Assembly: GCA_965224735.1 (NCBI GenBank)
Contig: OZ245059.1
Coordinates: forward strand, 1,798,001-1,862,000
Length of the DNA stretch: 64,000 nucleotides
Direction of reading: 5' to 3'
Source: Robiginitomaculum_A sp036478535
Lineage (GTDB): Bacteria > Pseudomonadota > Alphaproteobacteria > Caulobacterales > Maricaulaceae
In this document: positions 18,838-27,269 of the stretch, one piece after another
How positions within the stretch are numbered: position 1 is the first letter of the stretch
Layout of the letters: every line of letters starts with the position of its first letter
Notes under the pieces: generated by a model
Seen by the model: the letters and a program-made list of their open reading frames with translations, nothing else
Database searches by the model: none
What the model was told of the DNA's origin: nothing
Program-made: the position numbers and the translations under genes

Positions 18838-19825
18838 CGGACATGTGCCTTGACAGGGCAGATATGTTGTTTTCTTTACTAATTTCAAAATTATGCCGCT
18901 CTGGTTTAGTACGCATGGCTTTGTTAAGTAAAATATTAAGGTCTTGCTGGGGGGTATCTCCGCGAAGAGGTGCGCGTAAATCAAGATGGTCGTTGTGCCC
19001 AAGGCACATGTAAATTTTCCCCGTGCATGTTACGCGCATACGGTTGCAACCAGCACAAAAATTCTGCGAGAGGGGACTAATAAAGCCAAGACGTCCGCCT
19101 GTTTCTTTGATATCAACATAGCGAGAGGGGCCGCCTGTCGTTTCGCTTGTCGGCGTTAATGTCCAGTGTTTATCTAGCTGCTCACGAATTTCGCTAAGCG
19201 GAATATATTGGTCTAGCCGTTTTTCGCCCGTTTCCCCAAGCGGCATAACTTCTATCAAAGTAAGATCAATGCCGTGCTCATGCGCCCAGCTAATCATATT
19301 TGGAATGTCTTGTGCGTTATCGTTCTTCAGTGCGACGGTGTTGAGTTTTAGTTTTAACCCTGCTTGAAGTCCAGCTTCAATACCCTGTAAAACCTGAGTT
19401 AAATTACCGCCTCGGGTTATGCGGTTAAAAGCAAGTGGGTCAAGACTGTCTAAAGAAATATTAATACGGTTAACTCCCGCTTCTTTTAAAGGGACTGCAA
19501 AACGATGTAGCTGCGTTGCATTGGTGGTCAGGGTTATTTCGTCAAGCCGCCCTTTTTCCAAATGGCCTGATAAATGCTGTACTAAAGTCATAAAGCCTTT
19601 ACGCACTAATGGCTCTCCGCCCGTTAGCCGTATTTTTCGAACGCCGCGCGCGATGAATGCATCAGCAACTTGCGCTAATTCTTCCAAGCTGAGGAGGTCT
19701 TGTTTAGGCAAGAAGACCATATGCTCGGCCATACAATAAAAACAACGTAAATCACATCTGTCGGTTAATGACAGGCGTAAATAGGTAATATTGCGGCCAA
19801 AGCTATCAGTAAGGTTCGTATTCAT
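18824..19825 (-). CDS. moaA: GTP 3',8-cyclase (radical SAM)
   Basis: A 333-residue radical-SAM enzyme that starts Moco synthesis from GTP. The N-terminal Fe-S motif is CDLRCFYCMAE. IRLTGGEPLVRKG follows, then NRINISLDSLDP. The C-terminal Fe-S cluster Cys residues are in FCAGCNRMRVTCTGKIYMCLG. The characteristic GG tail is present (MSVTGG). GAGG lies four bases before the ATG. It is transcribed away from the GlxA-type regulator and converges on mobA. I looked for a Moco riboswitch in the leader and saw nothing convincing. Confidence 0.95.
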   Translation of the reverse strand: MNTNLTDSFGRNITYLRLSLTDRCDLRCFYCMAEHMVFLPKQDLLSLEELAQVADAFIARGVRKIRLTGGEPLVRKGFMTLVQHLSGHLEKGRLDEITLTTNATQLHRFAVPLKEAGVNRINISLDSLDPLAFNRITRGGNLTQVLQGIEAGLQAGLKLKLNTVALKNDNAQDIPNMISWAHEHGIDLTLIEVMPLGETGEKRLDQYIPLSEIREQLDKHWTLTPTSETTGGPSRYVDIKETGGRLGFISPLSQNFCAGCNRMRVTCTGKIYMCLGHNDHLDLRAPLRGDTPQQDLNILLNKAMRTKPERHNFEISKENNISALSRHMSVTGG

Positions 19826-20176
19826 GTGGCCTCTTTAGCGGAAATATCAGCGAATTACTTGAATTAAATTCGACGTCCTCCGAATCATTCCCCTTACCCG
19901 TACAACCTTGGGAATTTCTGAACAATAGGTTTTGAAGTGTTTTTGTTTGTGTACACATAATCCAATGAAGAAAATTCAAGTTATGTCATAATAAACCCTC
20001 CAAATCAACACCGCAACCTATAACAAAAAACGCAAAAGTTGTTCAAATATTCCTTAAAGGAACAGTGCTGTTGTACACTATTGCCAATGACAGCCCTGTA
20101 CATGTACATTAAGAGAAATGCTGTTGTGTGGGGAGGGCGTTTACTCGGTGAAATAGTTATTTTTTGGGGGGACGAT
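19826..20176. other. Divergent intergenic region between moaA and the GlxA-type regulator
   Basis: About 350 bases hold the promoters of two divergent genes. The half near moaA has no clear open frame. The half near the regulator contains in-frame codons upstream of its chosen start but no family sequence. I see no convincing operator, riboswitch or terminator. Confidence 0.5.
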
Positions 20177-21175
20177 GTGGTAGAGTGTACTTCTGAATAT
20201 AACAAAGAGCGCAATCTTCTTGTCTGCATTTTAGCATATGATGGGCTGTGCACATTTGAATATGGCTGCGCGGTTAAAGTCTTTGGCTTAGCCAACCCTG
20301 AATTTACTAACTGGTATGATTTAAGCATTGTTACTGCTGATAAAGGTGAAATCACTGGTGCGGGGAATGTGATCGTTACGGCAGACCAAGACCTTTCCAT
20401 ACTACAAACGGCTGATCTTATCATTATTCCAGGCTGGCGCGGCACGGACGCGCTAATTTCCGAAGAATTACGGGAAGCCCTAATAGCGGCAAATAAACGC
20501 GGCGCGCGGATAGCCTCTATTTGTTGCGGGATATTTGTTTTGGCTCAATGTGGGTTTTTAAATGACCTGCGGGCGACAACGCATTGGCGTTATGTTGATG
20601 ATGTGAAACGGCTTTATCCTAAGATAAAAATCGACAGGAATGTTCTATATGTCGACGAAGGGAAAATTCTCACATCTTCAGGGGCAGCAGCAGGTATCGA
20701 TCTTTTCTTGCATATAGTTAGGACAGATTTTGGCGACAGAATTGCGAATCAAGTGGCCCGGAGATTGGTAATTCCTGCCCATAGAGAAGGCGGAAAAACG
20801 CAATATGTCTCCCGCCCGCTCGCAATCAATGCTGTAAACAGTATCGCGCCTTTACTCGATCATATTCGGGAAAACCTTGACAAAGATTGGAGTATTCAAA
20901 CGATTGCGCAAGAAGCTAACGTTTCGCCGCGTACCCTGCAAAGGCGGTTTAAGGATGCCACAGGGCATTCACCCCATACGTGGCTCACAATTGAACGGGT
21001 GGAACTTGCGAAAGAGTTGCTAAAAACAACACATTTAAATATTCAGCAAATCGCCACTCTTACTGGGCTGAGAACACCAGAGACTCTCCGTCATCATATT
21101 AAGAACTACACAAAGAGTAGTCCGACGCAATTTCGGTCAAAGTTTAACCCAGTAAAAACAGTTTCAGGCCTTTAA
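20177..21175 (+). CDS. GlxA-family transcriptional regulator (DJ-1/PfpI domain plus AraC DNA-binding domain)
   Basis: About 332 residues. The N-terminal DJ-1/PfpI-like domain runs from LLVCILAYDGLCTFEYG to about residue 185. It includes DLIIIPGWRG and the nucleophile-elbow-like ASICCGIFVLA, with Cys in place. The C-terminal AraC-type double helix-turn-helix includes ARRLVIPAHREGGKTQY, SPRTLQRRFKDATGHSP and the final QIATLTGLRTPETLRHHIK. I chose a GTG at 20177 with GGGGGG about five bases upstream; ATG 20087 or 20102 in the same frame would add non-conserved residues. It is next to moaA but need not control it. Confidence 0.88.
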   Translation: MVECTSEYNKERNLLVCILAYDGLCTFEYGCAVKVFGLANPEFTNWYDLSIVTADKGEITGAGNVIVTADQDLSILQTADLIIIPGWRGTDALISEELREALIAANKRGARIASICCGIFVLAQCGFLNDLRATTHWRYVDDVKRLYPKIKIDRNVLYVDEGKILTSSGAAAGIDLFLHIVRTDFGDRIANQVARRLVIPAHREGGKTQYVSRPLAINAVNSIAPLLDHIRENLDKDWSIQTIAQEANVSPRTLQRRFKDATGHSPHTWLTIERVELAKELLKTTHLNIQQIATLTGLRTPETLRHHIKNYTKSSPTQFRSKFNPVKTVSGL

Positions 21176-21603
21176 CCTGTTGCGATATAATCGCGTAGGA
21201 CGGTAGCTTCGTTCTCAACGTCAAAAATTTTCTTTTTAACGACATCACCGATAGAAATAAGGCCTTTGATTTTCTCATTTTCAACAACGGGGATATGCCG
21301 TACTCGTGAATTTGTCATCATTTCCATGACATCTTCTACGCTGGCATCAAGGCCAACGCTGACAACGTTTTTCGTCATGGTCTTGGTGACTAGTTCGTCA
21401 CGAAATCCAATTTCTTGTGATAATGCACGCCGTATAATGTCGCGTTCTGATAAAATTCCTGCTAATTGGTCCTTGCTGTTTGTAACGAGAACAACGCCGA
21501 TATTGTGAGTATTAAGCAAAGATATGGCCTCTCGAAGCAAAGCCGTATTTTTAACGCAAATAACATCATGTCCTTTTGTATCAAGGATATTTTTTACACT
21601 CAT
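21172..21603 (-). CDS. CBS-domain pair protein
   Basis: About 143 residues holding two CBS motifs. The first is around residues 10-60 (ending GILSERDIIRRAL). The second is around 75-130 (VSVGLDASVEDVMEMM, RHIPVVENEKIKGLISIGDVVK). Stand-alone CBS pairs usually bind adenosyl ligands and regulate partner proteins. I chose ATG 21603 because GGAGG lies just upstream; the frame continues to 21732 without family sequence. The gene converges on the GlxA-type regulator with a 4-base overlap. Confidence 0.88.
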   Translation of the reverse strand: MSVKNILDTKGHDVICVKNTALLREAISLLNTHNIGVVLVTNSKDQLAGILSERDIIRRALSQEIGFRDELVTKTMTKNVVSVGLDASVEDVMEMMTNSRVRHIPVVENEKIKGLISIGDVVKKKIFDVENEATVLRDYIATG

Positions 21604-21856
21604 ATGAGCCTCCTTAAAAAACCTATAGCATAAATTACACGGAAAGTCCAAAAATATGGCGTTTCTCAAAATATGAGACTGGCAGGTGGATAAGGTGTTT
21701 AAAAATATTGGCAACCATCTGAAACGACACATGGTTGATGGATTTTATGCATGAGTAGCTCTCTGACGAGCGCAGTTTTAGACACTTTAATGTGATTGAT
21801 GACTTTAACCGTGAAGGCTTAGCGATAGAGGTATAGTTAATCCACTTATTTATGAT

Positions 21857-22101
21857 TCAAATTGTGTGTTTTGAGAAGAGTTGTTCGATTGAGCATCGGT
21901 ATTTTCTATATATGCTTTTTGCTTGCGCCCACTTTTGCTCTATGGGGTTTAAAACACAAAAATAGACAGGACAATCTTCTAGAAGGTTGTGGTTTAATGT
22001 TAACATTGATTTGAGCTCAAGGCATGGCGCACAATTCCCCATAGAATAAATTATAATTACATTATTCCTTGTAGCAATATATTGATCTACTTCATCGTGT
22101 T
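21857..22101 (-). pseudogene. Chimeric remnant: redoxin-like CxxC segment joined to an IS630 transposase tail
   Basis: Read on the minus strand from the IS200 junction, the frame gives NVIIIYSMGNCAPCLELKS, which resembles the first strand and CxxC helix of a thioredoxin or glutaredoxin. It then runs into LNPIEQKWAQAKSIYRKYR, typical of the C-terminus of IS630-family transposases, and stops. With the IS200 element removed, the same frame joins the region just after the DUF6624-like gene stop, but no ATG opens it. The redoxin reading is inference; the IS630 tail is better supported. Confidence 0.5.
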
Positions 22102-22623
22102 GAATCTTTTTTAGGGTTTCATTCCTCGCCGCTTGCGGCGTAGAATATTCGCGTGAGCGAATATATCCATAAACGACATAACGTAACGATACTTCTTTAC
22201 CATTTTGTGTTTCCCGCAAAATATAGGCGTGCTGTTTTTGACCCCCAAGTTGATGAAGTTTTACGTGATGTTTGTTTGGATATTGAAGATCGTTACCAGT
22301 TAAAGTTTTTGGAGATTGGAACGGATAAAGGCCATGTTCATTTTTTGGTACAGTCGGTTGCGACCTATACAGTGACCAAGTTGGTCACTGTAATAAAAAG
22401 TATCACCGCACGCGAGATATTTAGGTTGTGTCCTCATGTTAAAAAGTCACTTTGGGGTGGAGAATTTTGGAGTGATGGTTATCTTGCATCCACAGTTGGG
22501 CGTCACGGAGATGAGAGCACAATAACAAGCTACGTCCAAAATCAAGGCAAAGAATATACAAAACTACACAGTGATAAACAACTTACACTCTTTTGATACC
22601 TCGCCCCTTGGGGCGGGGTTATT
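22102..22623 (+). mobile_element. IS200/IS605-family element, copy 1 (522 bp)
   Basis: The ends are defined by comparison with copy 2 at 31993-32514; both are exactly 522 bp. The left end carries perfect hairpins CGCCGC-TT-GCGGCG and ATTCGC-GTGA-GCGAAT. The right end carries CGCCCC-TT-GGGGCG (22602-22615). These subterminal hairpins are the substrates of Y1 transposases. There is no inverted repeat and no target duplication, as expected for the family. It lies inside or beside the IS630/redoxin remnant. Confidence 0.88.
22153..22596 (+). CDS. tnpA: IS200-type Y1 (HUH) transposase TnpA
   Basis: A 147-residue single-domain HUH endonuclease. The HUH motif is HVHFLVQS near residue 61. The catalytic tyrosine is in TSYVQNQGKEY near residue 126. 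The start is a GTG that lies in the loop of the left-end hairpin ATTCGC-GTGA-GCGAAT, so translation initiation may be coupled to that structure. It differs from copy 2 at only a few residues (for example VATYT versus VPTYT). No tnpB is present, so this is a tnpA-only IS200-type element. Confidence 0.93.
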   Translation: MSEYIHKRHNVTILLYHFVFPAKYRRAVFDPQVDEVLRDVCLDIEDRYQLKFLEIGTDKGHVHFLVQSVATYTVTKLVTVIKSITAREIFRLCPHVKKSLWGGEFWSDGYLASTVGRHGDESTITSYVQNQGKEYTKLHSDKQLTLF

Positions 22624-22648
22624 CATTTCCATCATGGTGTGTATAAGG

Positions 22649-23500
22649 CTATTTTTTAGTAACATTTGAACATGCGTTTTGATATATTTTCAGGTTTTTA
22701 CTTAGCGGTATTGCGTTAAACTGTTGCCTCAGTCTATTTGCCCTCTTAATATCCTCTATCGGTGGATCATAATCTTTCCGTAAACAACTGTAGTGCGATC
22801 CAAAGAGTTGTTTTTTATGTTTTAGTATATACATCCGGTCTATCAAGCTTAATGAATTTTGACTAAGGCTTTGATCCCCAGATAGATCGTTATAAATAAA
22901 CTGTTTCCTGAGTTTATCATTATTTGAATGCTGTACGATTGTAAATAGAGCAACCATAATGGGGCTCTCCTCGTCTTCAGGGATATCCCATTTATCTAAT
23001 TCAATTTTCGCGTATTGTGTGTTCTTTGCCCTTAATGAACAAAACATCAAATTATATAGGTCTTGCAAATGAGGTTTTTTAAAATGTGATATATCTCTAA
23101 TCATCAATTGATCAAGATTTGCACGCATAATAAGTTCATGGTATTGCTTCTTTTGTGGCGCAAACCTACCAAAATCAATGGTCTTTTTGTCATAGGCCTC
23201 TATTATTACGGTGGTTATGTATTGAATATCTTCAAACACATTATTTGTGAGTTTATTTGATCTACCATAATAATCCGTTAAATTGATTATTATTGCCATA
23301 CACATGTCAGTTTCTTTAGATAATGGGCTTATTAACTTGCCTAGCGTTTCTGTTTGTGGGTTTTGTATATAAACGGCTTCTTGTTTTAAGCTCGGAATTA
23401 TGTCATCCAATGTCTTCTCCCTAACCCTGAACGAAGATAGAGTAATTAGTGCACCCAAAAAAACCAGAAAGAACAATATTAAAATAAAAGTAAGTTTCAT
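22649..23500 (-). CDS. Membrane-anchored DUF6624-like protein
   Basis: A 283-residue AT-rich gene. One N-terminal hydrophobic helix covers residues 2-22. The rest is soluble and probably lies outside the cytoplasm or faces the membrane. The C-terminal 70 residues have the DUF6624 pattern as I know it: LIDRMYILKHKKQLFGSHY, then PPIEDIKRANRLRQQFNAIPL. The function is unknown. Its ATG overlaps the stop of the upstream ATP-grasp fragment (TAATG), so they were one operon. Codon use looks more AT-rich than the housekeeping genes nearby, which suggests transfer. Confidence 0.55.
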   Translation of the reverse strand: MKLTFILILFFLVFLGALITLSSFRVREKTLDDIIPSLKQEAVYIQNPQTETLGKLISPLSKETDMCMAIIINLTDYYGRSNKLTNNVFEDIQYITTVIIEAYDKKTIDFGRFAPQKKQYHELIMRANLDQLMIRDISHFKKPHLQDLYNLMFCSLRAKNTQYAKIELDKWDIPEDEESPIMVALFTIVQHSNNDKLRKQFIYNDLSGDQSLSQNSLSLIDRMYILKHKKQLFGSHYSCLRKDYDPPIEDIKRANRLRQQFNAIPLSKNLKIYQNACSNVTKK

Positions 23501-23641
23501 TAATTTTCAACTTCGCTAATAATCATTTTTGCAATGTTTTCAGCAAAAACCCCACCGTCTCTTTCTAAAAATGCCCATTGTCCATCACCATTGCATTCTA
23601 AATAAATCCACTTTGCAGAGGGCGTTACAATGAAATCAAAC
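23500..23641 (-). pseudogene. C-terminal fragment of an ATP-grasp ligase (graspetide MvdD-like)
   Basis: On the minus strand, directly from the IS3 end, the frame reads FDFIVTPSAKWIYLECNGD, then GQWAFLERDGG and a final helix ending SEVEN before TAA. The pattern DFIVTP...W.YLE.N..GQW is the metal-binding C-terminal end of RimK/MvdD-type ATP-grasp enzymes that make omega-ester or amide cross-linked peptides (graspetides). Only about 46 residues remain. The N-terminal part is absent, and the far side of the IS3 (24975-25274) holds no matching sequence on that strand, so it was deleted rather than simply split. Confidence 0.6.
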
Positions 23642-23680
23642 AGAACCGCCCCGGGTTTGCCAGAGGCTGTTTAGTTTAAG

Positions 23681-24689
23681 TTATGCAGCTTTCGGGATTT
23701 TGTCCAGTGCTGCGTACTATAGTTCTTCTGCTTCGGCGGGTGGTATATTGCCGATTGGCTCCAATATCCTGCGATGATTGAATCAGTCCACCCATTTAAG
23801 TGTCGCGAATTCGACGGCTTCAAATGATTTCCACGGACCGCTGCGATGTATGACTTCGGCCTTGTAAAGACCGTTGATGGTTTTGGCCAAGGCGTTGTCG
23901 TAGCTATCACCAACACTTCCAACCGATGGCTCAATACCTGCTTCCGCCAAACGCTCTGTATATTTAATCGACACATATTGACTGCCGCGATCACTGTGAT
24001 GGACGAGGCCAGATTTATGAACGGGTTGCCGCTCATGCAGAGCTTGCTCCAAAGCATCCAGAACAAACTTCGCATGCGGCGTTCGGCTCACGCGCCAACC
24101 AACAATCTTGCGGGCATAAGTATCAATCACGAAGGCCACATAGACAAACCCTGCCCATGTAGAGACATAGGTAAAATCAGACACCCATAATACGTTGGGT
24201 GCAGGTGCTTTGAATTGGCGATTGACCAAATCGCGCGGGCACACATCCGCCTTGTTGCTAAAGGTGGTTTGCTGACTTTTACCCCGTATAATGCCGCGTA
24301 TACCCAGTTCACGCATCAACCTTGCGACAGCATCGTGCCACGGTATGACCCTCTCTGCGCAGCTGATGCCAGATTTTGCGCACACCATAGACCTTGCGAT
24401 TGTCCTTAAATACGCGATCTATCTCTGGCTTCAAAATAACATCACGCTTTGCCAGAGCAGCCAGTTTATTCGAATCATGCCGCTCTGCCAAGCGAGCGTA
24501 ATATGTCGACGGGGCAATCGGTAAGGTTTTACAGATTGGCTCGCCCCCGTAACCACCACGGTGGTCATCAATAAATTGCATCATCGTTTGAACGGGCGGT
24601 CGAGCTCCTGCCAAAAACATAAAATAGGGCAAAATATGCTGATGCTTTACGCAGTATCTCGTTGGCTTGGCGCAACTCGCGGTTCTCAC
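23681..24689 (-). pseudogene. IS3 transposase OrfB (DDE integrase), frameshifted and with two stops
   Basis: This is the rve-type DDE domain of an IS3 transposase. RVFKDNRKVYGVRKIWHQL lies in the HTH_21 region. VLWVSDFTYVS holds the first Asp, SGLVHHSDRGSQYVS the second Asp, and the catalytic Glu lies in the segment after DSYDNALAKTINGLYK. Compared with copy 2, two bases are missing at about 24331, breaking the frame. A TGA replaces Trp at 23783 and a TAG lies further on. OrfB would normally be made as an OrfAB fusion by -1 frameshifting. This copy should be dead. Confidence 0.85.
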
Positions 24690-24921
24690 GTTCCAGTGCC
24701 TTCATTTTATCAGCGACATCGGTTGGCACGCCAGCCCGCGATCCGCTATCAACTTCCTTGCGCTTAATCCAACTGCTTAATGTTTGCGGTACGCATCCAA
24801 TCTTGGTTGATATAGATGTGATCGCCGCCCAACGGGACGAATAATCACTCTCGTTCTCTAGCACCATCCGCACGGCTCGCGCACGCACCTCAAGTGAAAA
24901 TCTGTTTCTCGTATTGCTCAT
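24568..24921 (-). CDS. IS3 transposase OrfA (HTH protein)
   Basis: About 117 residues. The N-terminal helix-turn-helix begins RNRFSLEVRARAVRMVLEN. A leucine-zipper-like ALERENRELRQANEILRKAS links to OrfB. I chose ATG 24921, with GGAAGGAG six bases upstream. It binds the element ends and regulates transposition. It differs from copy 2 in a short cluster (DSGSRAGVP versus DNGSQAGVL), which hints at recombination between IS copies. Confidence 0.87.
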   Translation of the reverse strand: MSNTRNRFSLEVRARAVRMVLENESDYSSRWAAITSISTKIGCVPQTLSSWIKRKEVDSGSRAGVPTDVADKMKALERENRELRQANEILRKASAYFALFYVFGRSSTARSNDDAIY

Positions 24922-24974
24922 AATAGCTCCTTCCACTATAGATTAGGATCCTCCGGAAAACCCGGGGCGGTTCA

Positions 24975-25274
24975 AAGTAAATTATAGGATAAGCCTATAT
25001 AAAGCTATAGTAAAAGCTATAAATATATCTTTTGTATTTTGTAGTCGTCGCTAGGAAGTTCAGGTAAAGTAAAATTATAGTGAATTTGACGCAGATAAAT
25101 GATTTCTGAACCTAAACTGAACAAACACCTTGTTTAAAACATTACTAAAAATATATAATAAAACCTATATTGCATCTTGATAAACTAATAGTTAAGCCCT
25201 ATCTATGGACTTGTCGAGGGGCATTTGCACCAGCAGTCTTTGAGACGAGAATGCTAAAGTTAAACGAGACTATT
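24975..25274. other. AT-rich gene-free stretch between IS3 copy 1 and a small gene
   Basis: There is no supported gene on either strand. The left part has short repeats built on AAGCTATA / AGCCTATATAAAGCTATAG. It should have held the front of the ATP-grasp gene if the IS3 had merely inserted, but no such sequence is seen. Confidence 0.5.
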
Positions 25275-25475
25275 ATGAACAATGATTATTGTACACGCGA
25301 AGGCGCTGAACGAATTAAAAAACAAATTGAAGAATATTGGGCTGAACGTGGCCGCAATGTTTCTATTAATTTTATTAAAGGTGGATTTTTAGCATCTATG
25401 CGCTCTGGGCGCACAGATGTTCGCTCCAATATGATTAACGGCATTCCAACATCATCAACAGAGAGTTTTGCGTAA
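25275..25475 (+). CDS. Small conserved-looking hypothetical protein (66 aa)
   Basis: It runs from ATG 25275 to TAA, starting MNNDYCTREGAERIKKQIEEY. A predicted helix is followed by alternating strand-like sequence ending RSNMINGIPTSST. The composition looks like a real folded protein, and I recall similar small alphaproteobacterial proteins with a helix then an RSNLINGLP-like end, but I cannot name a domain. The frame stays open upstream to 25170, but nothing there looks like protein. No function is proposed. Confidence 0.55.
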   Translation: MNNDYCTREGAERIKKQIEEYWAERGRNVSINFIKGGFLASMRSGRTDVRSNMINGIPTSSTESFA

Positions 25476-25619
25476 CCAACAATTCTTAACACAGGGAATC
25501 TCTGAATAACTTTCGCGTTTTGTGTTATTTTTTGTATAAAGTTTGGTAAATGCACCAAATAAAGCAAGGCTTGCACCATGAGGCGCGAAAAAACACACAA
25601 AAACCAAATCACTTCAAAA

Positions 25620-25821
25620 CCTACAGATCAGGCAATAAAACACAAACTCACACATTGCCAGACAGAGCCTTCCTGTAACAGGACGTGAGAGTGAGTTGTG
25701 ACTGTAAGCCATGCAACGTCGAGTGTTCCAAGCGGTAAAAAGCAGGCTATTTTCACAGTTTTGCACTTCCCCTGCACTTAAGTTTCTATGATGGTAGGGC
25801 AACAAGGCCTTGATAAGTAGG
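25620..25821 (-). ncRNA. Candidate structured RNA of about 200 nt downstream of tRNA-Phe
   Basis: The ends pair: CCTAC (25620-25624) with GTAGG (25817-25821), then ATCAGGC (25627-25633) with GCC-T-TGAT (25807-25814, one bulge), separated by a 2x2 loop. Inside, TTGCC (25655-25659) can pair with GGCAA (25798-25802), and TCCTG-TAA-CAGGA forms a local hairpin. CACAAACTCAC could alternatively pair with GTGAGTTGTG. On the minus strand the stem is followed by TTTT. No open frame fits. A long closing stem around a large bubble recalls 6S-like RNAs, but I do not recognise the sequence. Confidence 0.4.
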
Positions 25822-25869
25822 TGGCCTTACTTTATCCTGTTGAAATCATTAACTAATGTAAGTAAAAAA

Positions 25870-25945
25870 TGGTGGCCGCACCTAGATTTGAACTAGGGAC
25901 ACACGGATTTTCAATCCGTTGCTCTACCAACTGAGCTATGCGGCC
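25870..25945 (-). tRNA. tRNA-Phe (GAA)
   Basis: On the minus strand the gene starts GGCCGCATAGCTCAGTTGG. The acceptor GGCCGCA pairs with TGCGGCC and the D-arm is normal. The anticodon arm is CGGAT-T-GAA-AATCCG, so the anticodon is GAA. The T-arm CTAGTTCAAATCTAG and the discriminator A follow, with the CCA encoded at 25872-25870. All four arms pair. Confidence 0.96.
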
Positions 25946-26051
25946 ATTTAGACATCAATAAGGACATAGATTTGCTGTCGAGGCGGCGTTATAAGCGATG
26001 GGGCTATAACTGTCCATTGGAATTTTTGCGATTTTTTAAATAATACTCAAT

Positions 26052-27109
26052 CTACCCCATAACCCGAAATTTTTCATCTGAAATTATTCGGAAGTTGTCG
26101 GTTACGGTGTCTCGGAAATTTCTCCATTGTTTGAGTATTGCATGGCCAAATTTCGTAAATGTCGGGTAGAATTTATTATGTGTGACATGCCTGTGCATGA
26201 CGCCCCAAAGCCGCTCAATAGCATTTAGATGCGGGCAGTATGTTGGCAGCCAGATTGGTTTTATTTTGCAATCTTTGCGCTCTAACCACTGTCTTACCTT
26301 GGCTGCACGATGGTAAGGAGCATTATCAAGTATCAGATAAATACGCTTTTTATCCAGATTACGTGCCTCCAGTTTCTCAAATAACTGAATGGCGTTGTCA
26401 CTATCAACCCGGTTCACATCCATCTGGGCCACATCCATAAAGGGTGTGTCAAAATTCTCCAGATTAACCACTGCGTGAATATTCACGCGCTTGCGCCGCG
26501 TACTGCGTTTTATGGCCATGTTCGCACCCTTGCGCATCCAGCCACGGCTTGGTCTTGATTGATGTTCAGGGTGCACAGCATCACAGAAATATACCGTCTC
26601 ATCAAGCGTTAAGCCGTTCAAGAGCCGCTGATAATTATCTATAAATTCAGCCTGTGCCTGCTCGTTAATATGAGCTGGTAAAGGCGTAGGCTTTTTGTAT
26701 TCAAAACCCAAACGATGCAGTAATTTGATGCAGCCAGACTTGGAATAATCGACTTGCCAGTTGTGCCAGATAAAGGCGCGAACCTCGTGTACATTCTGAC
26801 AGACACGAGCCCCAACCAAGACACAAGAGCCGCTTCTATGTCCACACTCAATTTGGAGAAACCACCCTTGTAATCAAAACTCGCCATCAGGTCAAAACCA
26901 CCCTCGGCGTATTTTTTGTACCAGGTACGGATCGTGTCATCATCAAGATACAAATATTGCGCTATTTGTTGACAGCTCTTGCCATCATCCAACAAAAGCA
27001 AAGCATTACACCGCCGTGCGATCCCGTGATCCTCGCCCGGACAACGCACGACACTCTCCAACTCACGGCGTTCCCTCCTTGATAAAAAACCAGACTTAAT
27101 CATAAACAT
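26052..27109 (-). pseudogene. IS630-family transposase, frameshifted
   Basis: The N-terminal half (27109 to about 26815) encodes the helix-turn-helix part, beginning MFMIKSGFLSRRERREL. The C-terminal half (26819-26052) encodes the DDE domain: DAVHPEHQ, LILDNAPYHR and HLNAIERLWG supply D, D and E. The intact copy at 50970 reads straight through SWLEAHVCQNVHE; here one base is missing near 26820, so the frame breaks. The reading frame also runs a few bases past the element end before stopping. Confidence 0.85.
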
Positions 27110-27156
27110 GAGCCCAATCTATCAGGAGGGAAATGTCAAGGTGAAATTCGGGTTAT
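26059..27156 (-). mobile_element. IS630-family element, copy 1
   Basis: The two ends share inverted ATAACCCGAAATT (26059 onward) and the complement of ATTCGGGTTAT (ending 27156). The element is closely related to copy 2 at 50924-52030. Relative to copy 2 it has a one-base deletion in the transposase, a 24-base deletion near the C-terminus and a short insertion (AQMDVN). Confidence 0.82.
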
Positions 27157-27269
27157 AGAGAAATCTGAGTATATAGTTATCAGTTTTGTGTCAGGCATGC
27201 TGTTTCGCGGTTTTGGCGCGTTGTTTTTGTGTGTTTCGTAAGTTTTGAGTGCGTTTATTCTGTGTGCAC

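Larger units (their letters stand above)
23642..24974 (-). mobile_element. IS3-family element, copy 1 (1333 bp)
   Basis: The ends are imperfect inverted repeats of about 27 bp. The outer end at 24974 reads TGAACCGCCCCGGGTTTTCC on the minus strand, and the other end starts AGAACCGCCCCGGGTTTGCC with a mismatched first base. It carries overlapping orfA and orfB. It is 2 bp shorter than copy 2 (32743-34077), which is exactly the orfB deletion. The flanks AAC and AAG are not a target duplication, so the element has probably recombined or caused an adjacent deletion. Confidence 0.88.

Noticed and set aside
19826..20040. Moco riboswitch in the moaA leader
   Set aside because: GGAGG and a few GC-rich steps are there, but I could not draw the conserved stems.
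26639..27109. Programmed frameshifting of the IS630 transposase, copy 1
   Set aside because: Copy 2 at 50970 encodes the same protein in one frame, so the break is a one-base deletion.
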